A DNA stretch of 26,443 bases from a virus, in the IMG/VR virus record IMGVR_UViG_3300005515_000451, positions 1 to 26,443 of that record. One strand, 5' to 3'. The translations under genes and the position numbers were made by a program. Below the pieces are notes generated by a model, which was not told the DNA's origin, did no database searches, and worked only from the letters and a program-made list of their open reading frames with translations. Positions 7,878 through 15,347 of the stretch are shown here, piece after piece; positions within the stretch are counted from its first letter, which is position 1; every line of letters begins with the position of its first letter.

Positions 7878-8135
7878 ATGACGTGTGTTTCCGTACGACG
7901 GGTCGCCGAGGCGACGAAGGAGCGGCTACGCGACGAAGACGGCAAATACCGTCGCGAGCATGTTCGCGCGGTAGCTCAGCGCGTGGAAGTCATCTCGCCA
8001 AACGAGATGCGGATCATGGGAAATAGGACCGATTTGCTGAGAACCTTGGCCGCCTCGGCAGGCGAACAATCGGCGGTTCTCGGCGTTCGCATCCTTAAAC
8101 CGAAGTGGCGCACCCGACACGATTCGAACGTGTGA
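7878..8135 (+). pseudogene. Remnant of a serine recombinase C-terminus
   Basis: Plus-strand fragment reading KYRREHVRAVAQRVEV, then EMRIMGNRTDLLRTLAA and ending KPKWRTRHDSNV. From memory, this pattern matches the C-terminal end of alphaproteobacterial large serine recombinases (RALAQRVEV, EVRIMGSKSELLRTLVAA, VPKWR). No resolvase catalytic domain or DNA-binding zinc ribbon precedes it; upstream sequence in the same frame is not recombinase-like. The last ten codons run antisense through the tRNA-Arg 3' end. It appears to be the scar of an older element inserted at the same tRNA. The fragment start is arbitrary. The call rests on pattern memory and needs a database comparison. Confidence 0.55.
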
Positions 8136-8152
8136 CCTTTGCCTTCGGAGGG
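8106..8152 (-). other. Prophage attachment site: 3' fragment of tRNA-Arg(CCG)
   Basis: Read on the minus strand, this is the 3' part of a tRNA. It has the anticodon loop CTCCGAA (anticodon CCG, Arg), the 3' anticodon arm GGC, the T arm around GTTCGAATC, and the acceptor strand ending CGGGTGC-G-CCA. The sequence upstream of the anticodon loop soon stops matching a tRNA, and no D arm or 5' acceptor strand is present. It is therefore not a functional gene but the displaced end created by integration. The integrase gene lies about 300 bases away on the phage side. Confidence 0.82.
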
Positions 8153-8221
8153 CGAGGTTAGACCTTCTTACACCCTTGTTTTAACGGGAAAAACTTGCCT
8201 CAGAGGTTCTCAGCTCCGGGA

Positions 8222-8458
8222 CTATTCCGGGAGTGGATCGCTTGGGAAGACGGCGTACTCGTCAGCTGCCTTATCGATCAAGGCTTGCCATTCAGCTATC
8301 GCGCCCTCGTGCCGCGCGACGTCGTCGCTCGTAGTGTCGCGGGCGCCCTCGCCGGTGTTGAACTCTCCCGCCCGTATCCGTTCCAGTAACTTCGAACGCG
8401 CGCGGCGGTCGCGCTCCCACTGGTCAACGGCTTGCTGCGTAGGTGCGTTATCGGCCAT
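8222..8458 (-). CDS. Small acidic phage protein after integrase
   Basis: A 78-residue hydrophilic protein of unknown function, rich in Asp, Glu, Arg and Ala (MADNAPTQQAVDQWERDRRA at the start). It is the last gene of the leftward block before the attachment site. A strong Shine-Dalgarno, TAGGAGG, precedes the ATG by six bases and overlaps the integrase stop codon TAG, which supports both the start and translation from the integrase transcript. No domain is recognised. It has no membrane segment or signal. Confidence 0.7.
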   Translation of the reverse strand: MADNAPTQQAVDQWERDRRARSKLLERIRAGEFNTGEGARDTTSDDVARHEGAIAEWQALIDKAADEYAVFPSDPLPE

Positions 8459-8467
8459 TTCGGCCTC

Positions 8468-9631
8468 CTATTTGGCTTTTCGGCGTTGCCGGTTTGGCGC
8501 AACGAACGCGTCATCGCTGGACTGCGCAGCGGGACTTTTCCGGGAGTTGATGGCGTCCCGCAGTCCTGAATTCAGAGCGTGGGCATAGACCAACGTCGAC
8601 TTGATATCGGAATGGCCCAGCAGATCCTTGGTCGCCGCTAGGTCGCCGGTCATGGCCAGGAAGTCGGTCCCGACGTGGTGGCGAATGCTGTGAATGAGGC
8701 GGTCGTGATCTACGCCGGCACGCTCGGCGGCCTTGCGCAGGCGGCTCTGCATGGCGGCGTAGGAGACCGTCACCAGTTCGCCGCGCTCGTCGCGCTCAAT
8801 CCAGATGCTATCGAGGTCCGCCGCCTGGGCGATGCCGGCGCGGGCCGCGATCTGGCGGGCGTCCACCAGGCGCAGCGGCATCAGCATCGGCTTGCCGCCC
8901 TTGCGTTTGTTGATGGCAACGCTGGGGCCGCGCGGCGTGTCGGGCAGGTAGGCGGAGGGGCGAAAGAACAGCTCGCCGAAGCGCAGGCCGTAGGCCATCA
9001 GCAGTTCGAGGGCGAAGCGCTCGGTGGGGCCGCAGGCGTCGGCCCAGGCCTGTTGATACGGGTCGGAGAAGTGCCGGATATCGGTCTCGGCCTCCGGTAG
9101 GGCGAGGGTTTTCCAGTCGATCTTTTGCAGGCCCTTCACCTGCCAAACGTTCTCGGCGCGGTTCAGGATGGGGCGGATGCGCTTGATGATGTCGCTGTTC
9201 ACCGTGTCGTTGGACAGGGCGTAGCGCTGGGCCTTGCGGGCCGGGGCGCCGGCCTGAGCGGGCACGTCGAAGCCCCGCGCATAGGTCTCGCCACGGCGGC
9301 GTTCGATCGCGCTGGCGATTGTCTTGGTGCTGATCTCTTCGAGCGGCGTCTGTGGACCAATCAGGCGGATCATGATGGCGAGCCGGTGGAAGATGATCCG
9401 CGCGGAGTCGCGATGCTGGCCGACCTCTTGCCACCAGCGGCCGGCGGCGGCGTCGAGCGTCAGGCGGTCGCTTGCGGCGGGGAGCCCGAGCGCGACCCTT
9501 TCGCGCTCCTTGCGCTCGAACGCCTCGGCTTTCCGGAGGGTTTCCATCCCGGTAGAGCCGTGAAAGCGACGACCTTTGAACTGGAAGTCGTAGGCATAGA
9601 AACGGCTTTTCGCGGGCTTGTAGACAGACAT
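8468..9631 (-). CDS. int: Phage tyrosine integrase
   Basis: Site-specific tyrosine recombinase that inserts and, with the excisionase, removes the prophage at the tRNA-Arg site next to it. It has 387 residues, a normal size. An N-terminal arm-binding segment (about 1-55) and a core-binding helical domain (about 60-165) precede the catalytic domain. Catalytic residues visible are Arg217 in YGLRFGEL, a Lys near 243-247, His314 and Arg317 in HSIRHH, His340 in LLGHS and the nucleophile Tyr349 in TLVYAH. The set is complete, so the enzyme should be active. The ATG at 9631 has an AGGA at suitable distance and lies inside the end of the preceding excisionase-like frame. Confidence 0.95.
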   Translation of the reverse strand: MSVYKPAKSRFYAYDFQFKGRRFHGSTGMETLRKAEAFERKERERVALGLPAASDRLTLDAAAGRWWQEVGQHRDSARIIFHRLAIMIRLIGPQTPLEEISTKTIASAIERRRGETYARGFDVPAQAGAPARKAQRYALSNDTVNSDIIKRIRPILNRAENVWQVKGLQKIDWKTLALPEAETDIRHFSDPYQQAWADACGPTERFALELLMAYGLRFGELFFRPSAYLPDTPRGPSVAINKRKGGKPMLMPLRLVDARQIAARAGIAQAADLDSIWIERDERGELVTVSYAAMQSRLRKAAERAGVDHDRLIHSIRHHVGTDFLAMTGDLAATKDLLGHSDIKSTLVYAHALNSGLRDAINSRKSPAAQSSDDAFVAPNRQRRKAK

Positions 9632-9852
9632 TGCCCCGAGGGTCCTTCGGTCAGGTAGTGGCGGAGGTCGGCCTCGCGATAGCGACGCGTCGAGCCGACC
9701 AGCGCCGCCCGGATGATAAGGGCGTCACTGAGAGACCGAAGGGTGCGGACGTCAAGTCCCAGCAGCGACGCGGCGTCCGAACTTGTCGCCAAGGCGCCCT
9801 TGGCGAAGACCTCGGCGAAGCGGGCCTCGGTGATGGGGCCGAGGTCGGTCAT
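9460..9852 (-). CDS. Excisionase-like helix-turn-helix protein
   Basis: A 130-residue protein whose first 72 residues hold a MerR/HTH_17-type winged helix. TSSDAASLLGLDVRTLRSL is the helix-turn-helix and RRYREADLRHYLTE the wing and following helix, as in small excisionase-type DNA-binding proteins. The ATG at 9852 overlaps the stop of the upstream methylase-like gene (ATGA). The tail beyond residue 74 is read over the first 172 bases of int in another frame and looks low-complexity. The DNA-binding part is complete before the overlap. Placement directly before int supports a role in excision or in control of int. It could also be a general regulator. Confidence 0.7.
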   Translation of the reverse strand: MTDLGPITEARFAEVFAKGALATSSDAASLLGLDVRTLRSLSDALIIRAALVGSTRRYREADLRHYLTEGPSGQCLSTSPRKAVSMPTTSSSKVVAFTALPGWKPSGKPRRSSARSAKGSRSGSPPQATA

Positions 9853-10514
9853 GCGGCGATCCGCTCGAATTCGGCGTCCAGGCCGCCCCACTGATCGGCC
9901 ATCGCGGCGGCGATACCGGGGAAGAAGCGCGAGCGCTCATGACCGGTTTTGCCCTGGTGGAAATAATAGTTGTAGGGCTTGCCGGCGCGAGGGCCGGTCT
10001 TGCGAACGCAGAACTTCGGCTTCGGCAGTTCGACAGGGTTGGTTGGCTGGAGACCGGGAAGGTTCTTCAGCCAAAGGCATACCTTCTTCTGCACCGGGTC
10101 GCCGAACTGCCAAGGCATGACCGTCTGAGCGGGGTCCTCATAGCGGGCAATTCGCGCCTTGGCATGCCGATGCATGATCGGATTTTCGATGGCGATCCGG
10201 TGTATGGGCGCCGTCCAGAATGCCGAGAACAGGTCGGCGGCGGCGTCCAGGGCCGCCCACATTTCCGCGACGGTCTTTCCCTTCGGCGGGTTGGTCAGCC
10301 AGCAGATGCCGGAGTTACAGAGCCTGGTGCATGGGGGGTGGGCCACCACCAGCATATCCCAGCCGTCGTTCAGAAAGTCGCGCGCGTCGCCCCTGATGTG
10401 GCGGTTGCTGCCATCGTCGCTCGGCAGAAGATCGCACGACCATGCGTCATGGCCACGGTCGTTGAAGGCGTTTCGAACGGTTCCGGAGTATTCGCAGGCG
10501 ACGAGGACTTTCAT
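9849..10514 (-). CDS. C5-cytosine-methylase-like phage protein
   Basis: A 221-residue protein resembling the catalytic half of C5 cytosine methyltransferases. VACEYSG near residue 5 stands for the AdoMet-binding motif I, HPPCTRLCNSG (about 59-69) for the Pro-Cys catalytic motif IV, and IENP (about 108-111) for the Glu-Asn motif VI. It is much shorter than classic C5 enzymes and shows no clear target-recognition domain, so specificity or even activity is uncertain. Such short versions are common in phages. Its ATG overlaps the stop of the HNH gene upstream, and its stop overlaps the excisionase-like start. A likely role is protection of phage DNA from host restriction. Confidence 0.7.
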   Translation of the reverse strand: MKVLVACEYSGTVRNAFNDRGHDAWSCDLLPSDDGSNRHIRGDARDFLNDGWDMLVVAHPPCTRLCNSGICWLTNPPKGKTVAEMWAALDAAADLFSAFWTAPIHRIAIENPIMHRHAKARIARYEDPAQTVMPWQFGDPVQKKVCLWLKNLPGLQPTNPVELPKPKFCVRKTGPRAGKPYNYYFHQGKTGHERSRFFPGIAAAMADQWGGLDAEFERIAA

Positions 10515-10927
10515 GCCGCCTCCACGAACAGCACGACCTCGTCGCCCGGCCGATAGTCGGGCTTGACGGGGTCGGTTTCCTGGATCTCGAACAGGTCGGG
10601 CGTCGGCCCGGCCAGCGCCTTACGCCGCGTCTCGCGCCGGGTCTGGGCGTGGTGAGCGGCGTCATAGGTCAGGTGGCATCGCTGACACCAGGCCTTGAGG
10701 TTCGGCCGGTCGCCGGGCGTGCCGACGTTCTCTGGAACGTGGTCCAGGTGGGCGACCGTCAGCACCACGCGCGAGAGCGTGACGGGGTGTTCCTCGCCGT
10801 TCCAGGCGCGGCAGTCGGGATAGGCGGGCGAACCTTCGCATCGGTTGCCGGCGCGGGCGCGGACTTCCACGCTGATCGCCTTCCAATCGCTGGGGTAGCG
10901 CGCGCGGTTCTCAGGACGGATGGGCAT
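10511..10927 (-). CDS. HNH-family endonuclease-like protein
   Basis: A 138-residue HNH protein. The motif runs from a Cys-containing N-terminal part (AGNRCEG) through VAHLDHV, the first histidine region, to NLKAWCQRCHLTYDAAHHAQTR, where a CxxCH knuckle and the final His/Asn-type positions lie. The acidic tail (KPDYRPGDEVVLFVEAA) is typical of phage versions. The start could also be ATG 10936 or 10951; I chose 10927, just after the upstream stop, with GGCGGG some 15 bases away. It belongs to the overlapping leftward gene block. HNH enzymes here may nick DNA in replication or recombination; the target is unknown. Confidence 0.8.
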   Translation of the reverse strand: MPIRPENRARYPSDWKAISVEVRARAGNRCEGSPAYPDCRAWNGEEHPVTLSRVVLTVAHLDHVPENVGTPGDRPNLKAWCQRCHLTYDAAHHAQTRRETRRKALAGPTPDLFEIQETDPVKPDYRPGDEVVLFVEAA

Positions 10928-10928
10928 G

Positions 10929-11303
10929 TCAATCATCCCGCCCGTCGGCATGAGCCCACGAATTCTGACCGTCGGCGTTGGACCACGCCCCTTCCCGGTC
11001 GATTTCAGCCGCGAGGGTCAGCAAGTCCCGCGCGGGGGGCTGAGGCCGGTTGTTAGCCTCGTAACCCGCGATCCACGCTTGCGCCTCGCGGGCCACGGTC
11101 ACGTAGTCGGCCGACGGTCGGCCGCTGATCTCTTGGCCCGGCTGATAGCAGCGCCAAATCCGGCGACGCAGTTCGGCCGGCAGGCGGTACCAATGCGGAC
11201 GACACCCCCACATGGCGGGCGGAACCTGGCGGGTGCAGCCCGGCCAGTGGCAATGATGGTCGCGGGTCTGGCCCTGAGACCGGACGTAGTCAGCCTTGCT
11301 CAT
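10929..11303 (-). CDS. Unknown phage protein with Cys/His-rich N-terminus
   Basis: A 124-residue protein of unknown function. The N-terminal half has CHWPGCTRQVPPAMWGC followed by RPHW, which could bind zinc. It continues with LPAELRRRIWRCYQPGQE and AREAQAWIAGY, a pattern I associate with uncharacterised phage proteins beside HNH genes. The ATG at 11303 overlaps the stop of the upstream gene as ATGA, which sets the start; an ATG at 11339 would give an extra 12 residues. The C-terminal quarter is acidic and probably disordered. Confidence 0.7.
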   Translation of the reverse strand: MSKADYVRSQGQTRDHHCHWPGCTRQVPPAMWGCRPHWYRLPAELRRRIWRCYQPGQEISGRPSADYVTVAREAQAWIAGYEANNRPQPPARDLLTLAAEIDREGAWSNADGQNSWAHADGRDD

Positions 11304-11980
11304 TGCGGCACCGCCGGCAGCGCGGACAGGTACATCCAATGGGTGGCCGGGAACTGCAGGTGGCGCGGCGTGGCGGCCGACATGGCGAACTTGAGCGAGG
11401 CGGGCGCCCAGATCATCCGCCGGCCGTCGTCGGTCGCGGCGATGATCGGCTCATCCCGATCTGGCCAGATGGCGACCGGAGTCCATGCGCTAGCCTGAGC
11501 CTGCGCCTCGTCCTCGTCGGCGCGCGACAGGCGGCCCTCGCGCGGCGGCGCGGTCGTCCAGCCGCGCGACCAGCAGAACGCCGCGTACGCGGCCACGTCG
11601 AGCGGGTCGCCTTTGGCCACGTGAGCCGACAGCTCGTGCCGGCACTCGTGTTCCCAATCCCGCGTCTTCCACTCCAGATTCCAGCCGTACTTGATCTCCG
11701 ACGCGCGCAGCTTGGTGGCCAAGGCGCGGGCGAAGCTGGCGACCAGTTCCAGGGTGTCGCGGTGCAGGCCCAGCTGGGGAATGTTCATGTGGTGGGCGTA
11801 CAGCCGATCCGGCTGGGCGATGGCCAGCACCAGGGGCCAGGCGTGTTCGAAATTGAACGGCGCAGCCGGCAAGCCATAGCGGTCCAGGTCGATGTGCTGG
11901 GCGCACGCTTCGAGCCACGAGGCGACGACGGTCAGGGCGTCGGTCTCGGGCATGGCCGACAAGTTCAGTTTGGCGGACAT
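11300..11980 (-). CDS. dATP/dGTP pyrophosphohydrolase-like protein with DUF551-like tail
   Basis: A 226-residue protein. The middle, EIKYGWNLEWKTRDWEHECR followed by HELSAHVAKGDPLDVAAYAAFCWSRGW, matches from memory the phage dATP/dGTP diphosphohydrolase N-terminal domain of the MazG-like all-alpha superfamily. In that domain, acidic residues of WEHECR and GDPLDVA bind metal and nucleotide. The C-terminus WTPVAIWPDRDEP to PATHWMYL resembles the DUF551 module (often ending THWMPLP). The N-terminal 60 residues are unknown. It would trim dNTP pools, perhaps before DNA base modification, but no PurZ-like synthase or special polymerase is visible in the window. One base separates its ATG from the upstream stop. 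Confidence 0.6.
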   Translation of the reverse strand: MSAKLNLSAMPETDALTVVASWLEACAQHIDLDRYGLPAAPFNFEHAWPLVLAIAQPDRLYAHHMNIPQLGLHRDTLELVASFARALATKLRASEIKYGWNLEWKTRDWEHECRHELSAHVAKGDPLDVAAYAAFCWSRGWTTAPPREGRLSRADEDEAQAQASAWTPVAIWPDRDEPIIAATDDGRRMIWAPASLKFAMSAATPRHLQFPATHWMYLSALPAVPQ

Positions 11981-11981
11981 T

Positions 11982-12203
11982 TCAGTCGTCCTCGGGCGTG
12001 GGAAGGGAGAGCAGACGGGCGAGGTAGAAAGGGGCGGTGGCCACCTTGACGGCGTCGGCCCAGCCCAGCCGACGGCCGACGGCGACGGCCTCGTCCTTCT
12101 GAAAGTCCAGGACGAGGGTTCCGCACACGCACCAGAACGCCGCCAGGACTCCGGCAGCGAGGAAGGCGAGGGCCGCCGCCGCGAGTGTGTGCGCGAGGCT
12201 CAC
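11982..12203 (-). CDS. Small membrane protein
   Basis: A 73-residue protein with a GTG start two bases after the upstream stop. An N-terminal hydrophobic stretch (about residues 6-30, ALAFLAAGVLAAFWCVCGTL) is a probable membrane helix. It is followed by a hydrophilic region and a second weakly hydrophobic segment (ATAPFYLARLL). There is no lipobox or clear cleavage site. The function is unknown; a phage inner-membrane protein of the early leftward block is the most that can be said. Confidence 0.65.
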   Translation of the reverse strand: MSLAHTLAAAALAFLAAGVLAAFWCVCGTLVLDFQKDEAVAVGRRLGWADAVKVATAPFYLARLLSLPTPEDD

Positions 12204-12205
12204 GG

Positions 12206-12628
12206 CTAGGCCGCCATGCCGATGGTCGGCACGTCGGGGCGCGCGACGTCGAGGGCGCGGCGCAGGGCGGTGACGCCTCGGCCTTCAAGATAGGCCCAGC
12301 CCAGGAACCGCGATTGCTCGCCATCGTCGATCGCGAAGAGCGACACGCCCTGGCGCGGCTCGTCGTCGCCGAACACGTGGATTTCGGCGTCGAACATCTG
12401 CAGGGCGCCGCCCTTGCGGTCGCGGTGGATGGTCGCGACCAGGTCGGCGAGGGTGGCCAGCAGCACCGGCCGGCTGTGCGGGTCAGTGGGTTTGCGGACG
12501 AGGGCGAAACGGGCGGTGATGGCCATGCGGGGTCTCCGGAAGCTGGCGAGGGCGTGGGCCACGAACTGACCGTGGCGGGCGAGGTCCTGGGCGCTGGGCG
12601 CCCAGGGGTTGGGGGCGGTGCGCGGCAT
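12206..12628 (-). CDS. Unknown phage protein
   Basis: A 140-residue protein of no recognised family. The start at 12628 overlaps the stop of the ParB-like gene as TGATG, and this fits the compact operon better than the much longer open frame running on upstream, which would be antiparallel noise over the ParB gene. The C-terminal half (MFDAEIHVFGDDEPRQG, then SRFLGWAYLEGRG) looks like a folded beta-rich domain. A second possible start lies at an internal ATG (MAITARF, codon 35). No function can be assigned. Confidence 0.65.
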   Translation of the reverse strand: MPRTAPNPWAPSAQDLARHGQFVAHALASFRRPRMAITARFALVRKPTDPHSRPVLLATLADLVATIHRDRKGGALQMFDAEIHVFGDDEPRQGVSLFAIDDGEQSRFLGWAYLEGRGVTALRRALDVARPDVPTIGMAA

Positions 12629-14370
12629 CAGGACTCGTCGTCCTCGGCGTCTTCGTCGGGCTCGTCTTCGAGGTCGTCGCCGTCGTCCAGTTCGTCGGGC
12701 ATCGCCTCGGCGCCGTCGTCGATGGCCTTGAGGTCGGGGCCAGTGAACAGCGGCGCGCCGAGGGCGTGGTTGAGGGCCAGGGCCTGGACGCGGCGGAGCG
12801 CTTCGAAGCCGGGGCCGGGAGCCCAGGCCAGCAGCTTGCCGTCGGCGTCGTTGAGGACGAGACTGTCGCCGTCGAGGCCGACCGTGAACGGCCCCTTGAA
12901 GCCGAAGCCTTCCATGACCGTCGACAGCTCGGCGGAGAAGTTGAAGGCCAGGCCGTCGGCGAGGGCGACGTTGGCCCGGAATTCGAAGTTGCGCACGGCG
13001 CTCAGGAAGGCCTGGGCCTGGGCCTTGTCGGCCTCGATCTTCTCGCGTCGTTCGGCCGCCTCGCGTTCGCGGGCTTCTCGCTGCGCGGCGGCTTCGGCTT
13101 CCTCGGCCGCGTCCTGCGCCGCCTTGGCGTCGGCGAACGCCTTGCCTTCCGGCGTCAGCTCGAACGGGCCGTTGAGCCACGGCGTGAGATAGCGGCCCTC
13201 GGTGTCGGCCTGTTCGGCGAGGTCCGCGCCGACGGCGGCGGCGCGCAGGGCGAGAAGCGCCGAGGCGCGGCCGTTCGGGGCCATGATCCCAGGAATGGCC
13301 GCGCCGATCTGCGACCACGCCTCATGACTTCCCAGCTTTACGCGATGATGGAATTGCCAGGCCGTGGGGCCTTCGATTGACAGCAGGCCGCGCCCTTGGA
13401 GGGCCTGGGCCAGGGTGTCGGCGGTGGCCTCGGCGGCGCAGTCGGCCTCTTGCCACCAGCTGATAGCCGATGAGCCCTCGTCGTTGCGGCCGATATGGGC
13501 GACCACCTCGCCCAACATCAAGGCCTCGGCGGGCGTCAGCTCCAGGGGCTTGGGCCGGGCCGCGATGCGCTTGAGCGCTTCGTGCACCGTCAGCTGGCCC
13601 TGGTCCATCTGGCGCTTCTCGGCGTCGGTCAGCTTGAGCAACCGCAGGCGCTGCTGGACGAATTCGCGCGACTTGCGCTTGGCCTTCTCGGCCATCTGGG
13701 CCGTGTTCCAGCCGTTGCGCTTCATGATCCGTTCGAAGGCTTCGGCCTCTTCGAGCGGGGTCAGGTCTTCGCGTTGCAGGTTCTCCAGCAGGGCGCCGAT
13801 TTCGTGGGCGGCGTCGTCGATGGCCTCGACCTTGACCAGGATGGGAAAGTCGCGGTCGAGGTCGCCGCGCTCGATGGCTAGGCCGATGGCGCGCCAGCGG
13901 CGTTCGCCAGCCACCAGTTGGTGGATCGGCAATCCCTCGGCGTCGGGATCGGCGTCGGCCTCGCGGACTTCGAGATTGGTCTTCAGGCCGCGTTCGGCGA
14001 TGTCGGCCGACAGCTCTTCGAGCGCGGCCTTGTCGAACTTCTTGCGCGGGTTGAACGCGCCGATGCGGACCTGACGATGGAACAGATAGGCGTGACCCTC
14101 GGGCGGGCGAACGGCGTTCGCATCGACGGCCACCGGGGTCAGGCCGTTGGCGCGATCGAGGGCTTCGAGCGCGGCCAGGCCGGCGGTCGTCATGGCCACG
14201 GGGTTGCGGGTGATCAGCCCATCCTTCTCCAGCGAGGTCAGGTCGCGGGTCATGTTGCCGGGCAGGCGGCCAGCCTTCCGCGCGAGGTCGCTGTTGTCGG
14301 TGAAGCCGCCGGCCTGGATGGCGCGCAGCAGGGGTTCGGCGGAGACGGCAAGCGGAGTCAGGGCGTTCAT
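12628..14370 (-). CDS. ParB/Spo0J-like phage protein
   Basis: A 580-residue protein. Residues about 8-75 look like a winged helix domain (SDLARKAGRL, LTSLEKDGLITR). The ParB N-terminal domain follows, with NPRKKFDKAALEELSADIAE (107-126) and the nucleotide-binding box GERRWRA (155-161). The central ParB helix-turn-helix region includes ENLQREDLTPLEEAEAF (196-212). A long alanine/glutamate-rich coiled-coil region lies in the last third, and the tail is highly acidic. It is about twice the usual ParB length. No ParA gene is next to it, so plasmid-type partition is not indicated; phage ParB-like proteins may act as DNA-binding or nuclease proteins. The start at 14370 has AGGA ten bases upstream and is preferred to 14418. 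Confidence 0.85.
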   Translation of the reverse strand: MNALTPLAVSAEPLLRAIQAGGFTDNSDLARKAGRLPGNMTRDLTSLEKDGLITRNPVAMTTAGLAALEALDRANGLTPVAVDANAVRPPEGHAYLFHRQVRIGAFNPRKKFDKAALEELSADIAERGLKTNLEVREADADPDAEGLPIHQLVAGERRWRAIGLAIERGDLDRDFPILVKVEAIDDAAHEIGALLENLQREDLTPLEEAEAFERIMKRNGWNTAQMAEKAKRKSREFVQQRLRLLKLTDAEKRQMDQGQLTVHEALKRIAARPKPLELTPAEALMLGEVVAHIGRNDEGSSAISWWQEADCAAEATADTLAQALQGRGLLSIEGPTAWQFHHRVKLGSHEAWSQIGAAIPGIMAPNGRASALLALRAAAVGADLAEQADTEGRYLTPWLNGPFELTPEGKAFADAKAAQDAAEEAEAAAQREAREREAAERREKIEADKAQAQAFLSAVRNFEFRANVALADGLAFNFSAELSTVMEGFGFKGPFTVGLDGDSLVLNDADGKLLAWAPGPGFEALRRVQALALNHALGAPLFTGPDLKAIDDGAEAMPDELDDGDDLEDEPDEDAEDDES

Positions 14371-14460
14371 CGACTCGGTATCCTGAATTTGGGGATGGGT
14401 TGCGCCCGGCGGCCCCATGCCAGCCGGGCGCGGCCACCTGGGCCGGGGTAGTGGGTAAGC

Positions 14461-15300
14461 TTAGGCGCTGCGGCCGGTGAACTTGCCGAACACGGCGAGG
14501 CAGTCGATGCGGTCGGCGGCGGTCAGCAAGTGCTGCTGGAACACCGCCTGCCGAACATGTTCCTTGCGGTGCAGGGCCACGCCCAGCAGCAGCTTGCCGT
14601 CCTGCACGCGGTGGCGGAGGTTGGCGTACAGTTCGACCGGGCTGTCGCCGAAGTAGACCGGGATGCTCAGCAGGAAACGCTTGGGCACCTCGACGCCGCC
14701 GGAGCGGGTACCGACGTCGGTTTCCTCGGTATAGTCGAAATTGACGTTGTCGCTGGCGGTGCGCACCGCGCCTTTGAAGTTGGCGCGGGTGACGTGCTGC
14801 ATGTCCTGCACCACTTCCAACAGATCGGCGCCCGAGGGAGCCAGGACGTCGGTCGCGTTCTCTTCAATGAACCGCGCGAACTCCAGCTGGTCCATCAGCT
14901 TGTTGTCGATGGCCGTCCAGACGCTCCACTCGACCGAGAACGGCAGTTTCAGGGTCGCGACGTGGGCGATAAGCGCGGCTTCGGTCGGGCCGTGATAGTC
15001 GATGGCTGCGACGATGGTGTTGCTGTCGACGTCGCCGAACAGGGTCGTGGTGTCGGTGCGGAACTTGCGGCCGTATTCGCCCAGCGAGTCCAGCGATTGC
15101 AGCGTGACCTGCTGGCGCGTGGTGTCGGGCTTCAGGGTCTTGAGGCCGTTGAGCGGGGTGATGTCCGACGACGAGTAGCCGTCGGGCGTCACGAGGAACT
15201 GACGGCCATCCGGGCCGGCCACGATCTGGGCAGCGCCCGCCAGGGCCGCCTTGGTGAGGGCGGCGACTTGGCCCGCCTCAGTAGTGGTATCGAAGTCCAT
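14461..15300 (-). CDS. DUF2303 (YfdQ-like) phage protein
   Basis: A 279-residue protein. DGYSSSDITPLN near residue 41, SNTIVAAIDYHGP around 92-104 and LMDQLEFARFIEENATDVLAPSGADLLEVV (about 134-163) are the recognisable core of DUF2303, the family of Escherichia coli YfdQ. The family is found in prophages and its biochemical role is not established. It is normally encoded with the small gene that also lies just upstream here. It has no signal or membrane segment. The ATG at 15300 is preceded by AGAAAGA-like purine bases. Confidence 0.85.
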   Translation of the reverse strand: MDFDTTTEAGQVAALTKAALAGAAQIVAGPDGRQFLVTPDGYSSSDITPLNGLKTLKPDTTRQQVTLQSLDSLGEYGRKFRTDTTTLFGDVDSNTIVAAIDYHGPTEAALIAHVATLKLPFSVEWSVWTAIDNKLMDQLEFARFIEENATDVLAPSGADLLEVVQDMQHVTRANFKGAVRTASDNVNFDYTEETDVGTRSGGVEVPKRFLLSIPVYFGDSPVELYANLRHRVQDGKLLLGVALHRKEHVRQAVFQQHLLTAADRIDCLAVFGKFTGRSA

Positions 15301-15347
15301 GAGTGGTCTTTCTGCTGCGGTTGAAGGGATGGGCTAGGTGTCCGTGA

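Noticed and set aside
7926-8120. 64-codon minus-strand frame leaving the tRNA fragment
   Set aside because: Begins inside the tRNA 3' end; the plus-strand recombinase-like fragment explains the same DNA better.
8106-8152. Complete tRNA gene
   Set aside because: No D arm or 5' acceptor strand next to the anticodon loop; only the 3' part is present.
12629-13318. Upstream extension of the gene at 12206-12628
   Set aside because: The extension lies in another frame over the ParB-like gene and is almost all Arg, Gly and Pro, typical of shadow translation.
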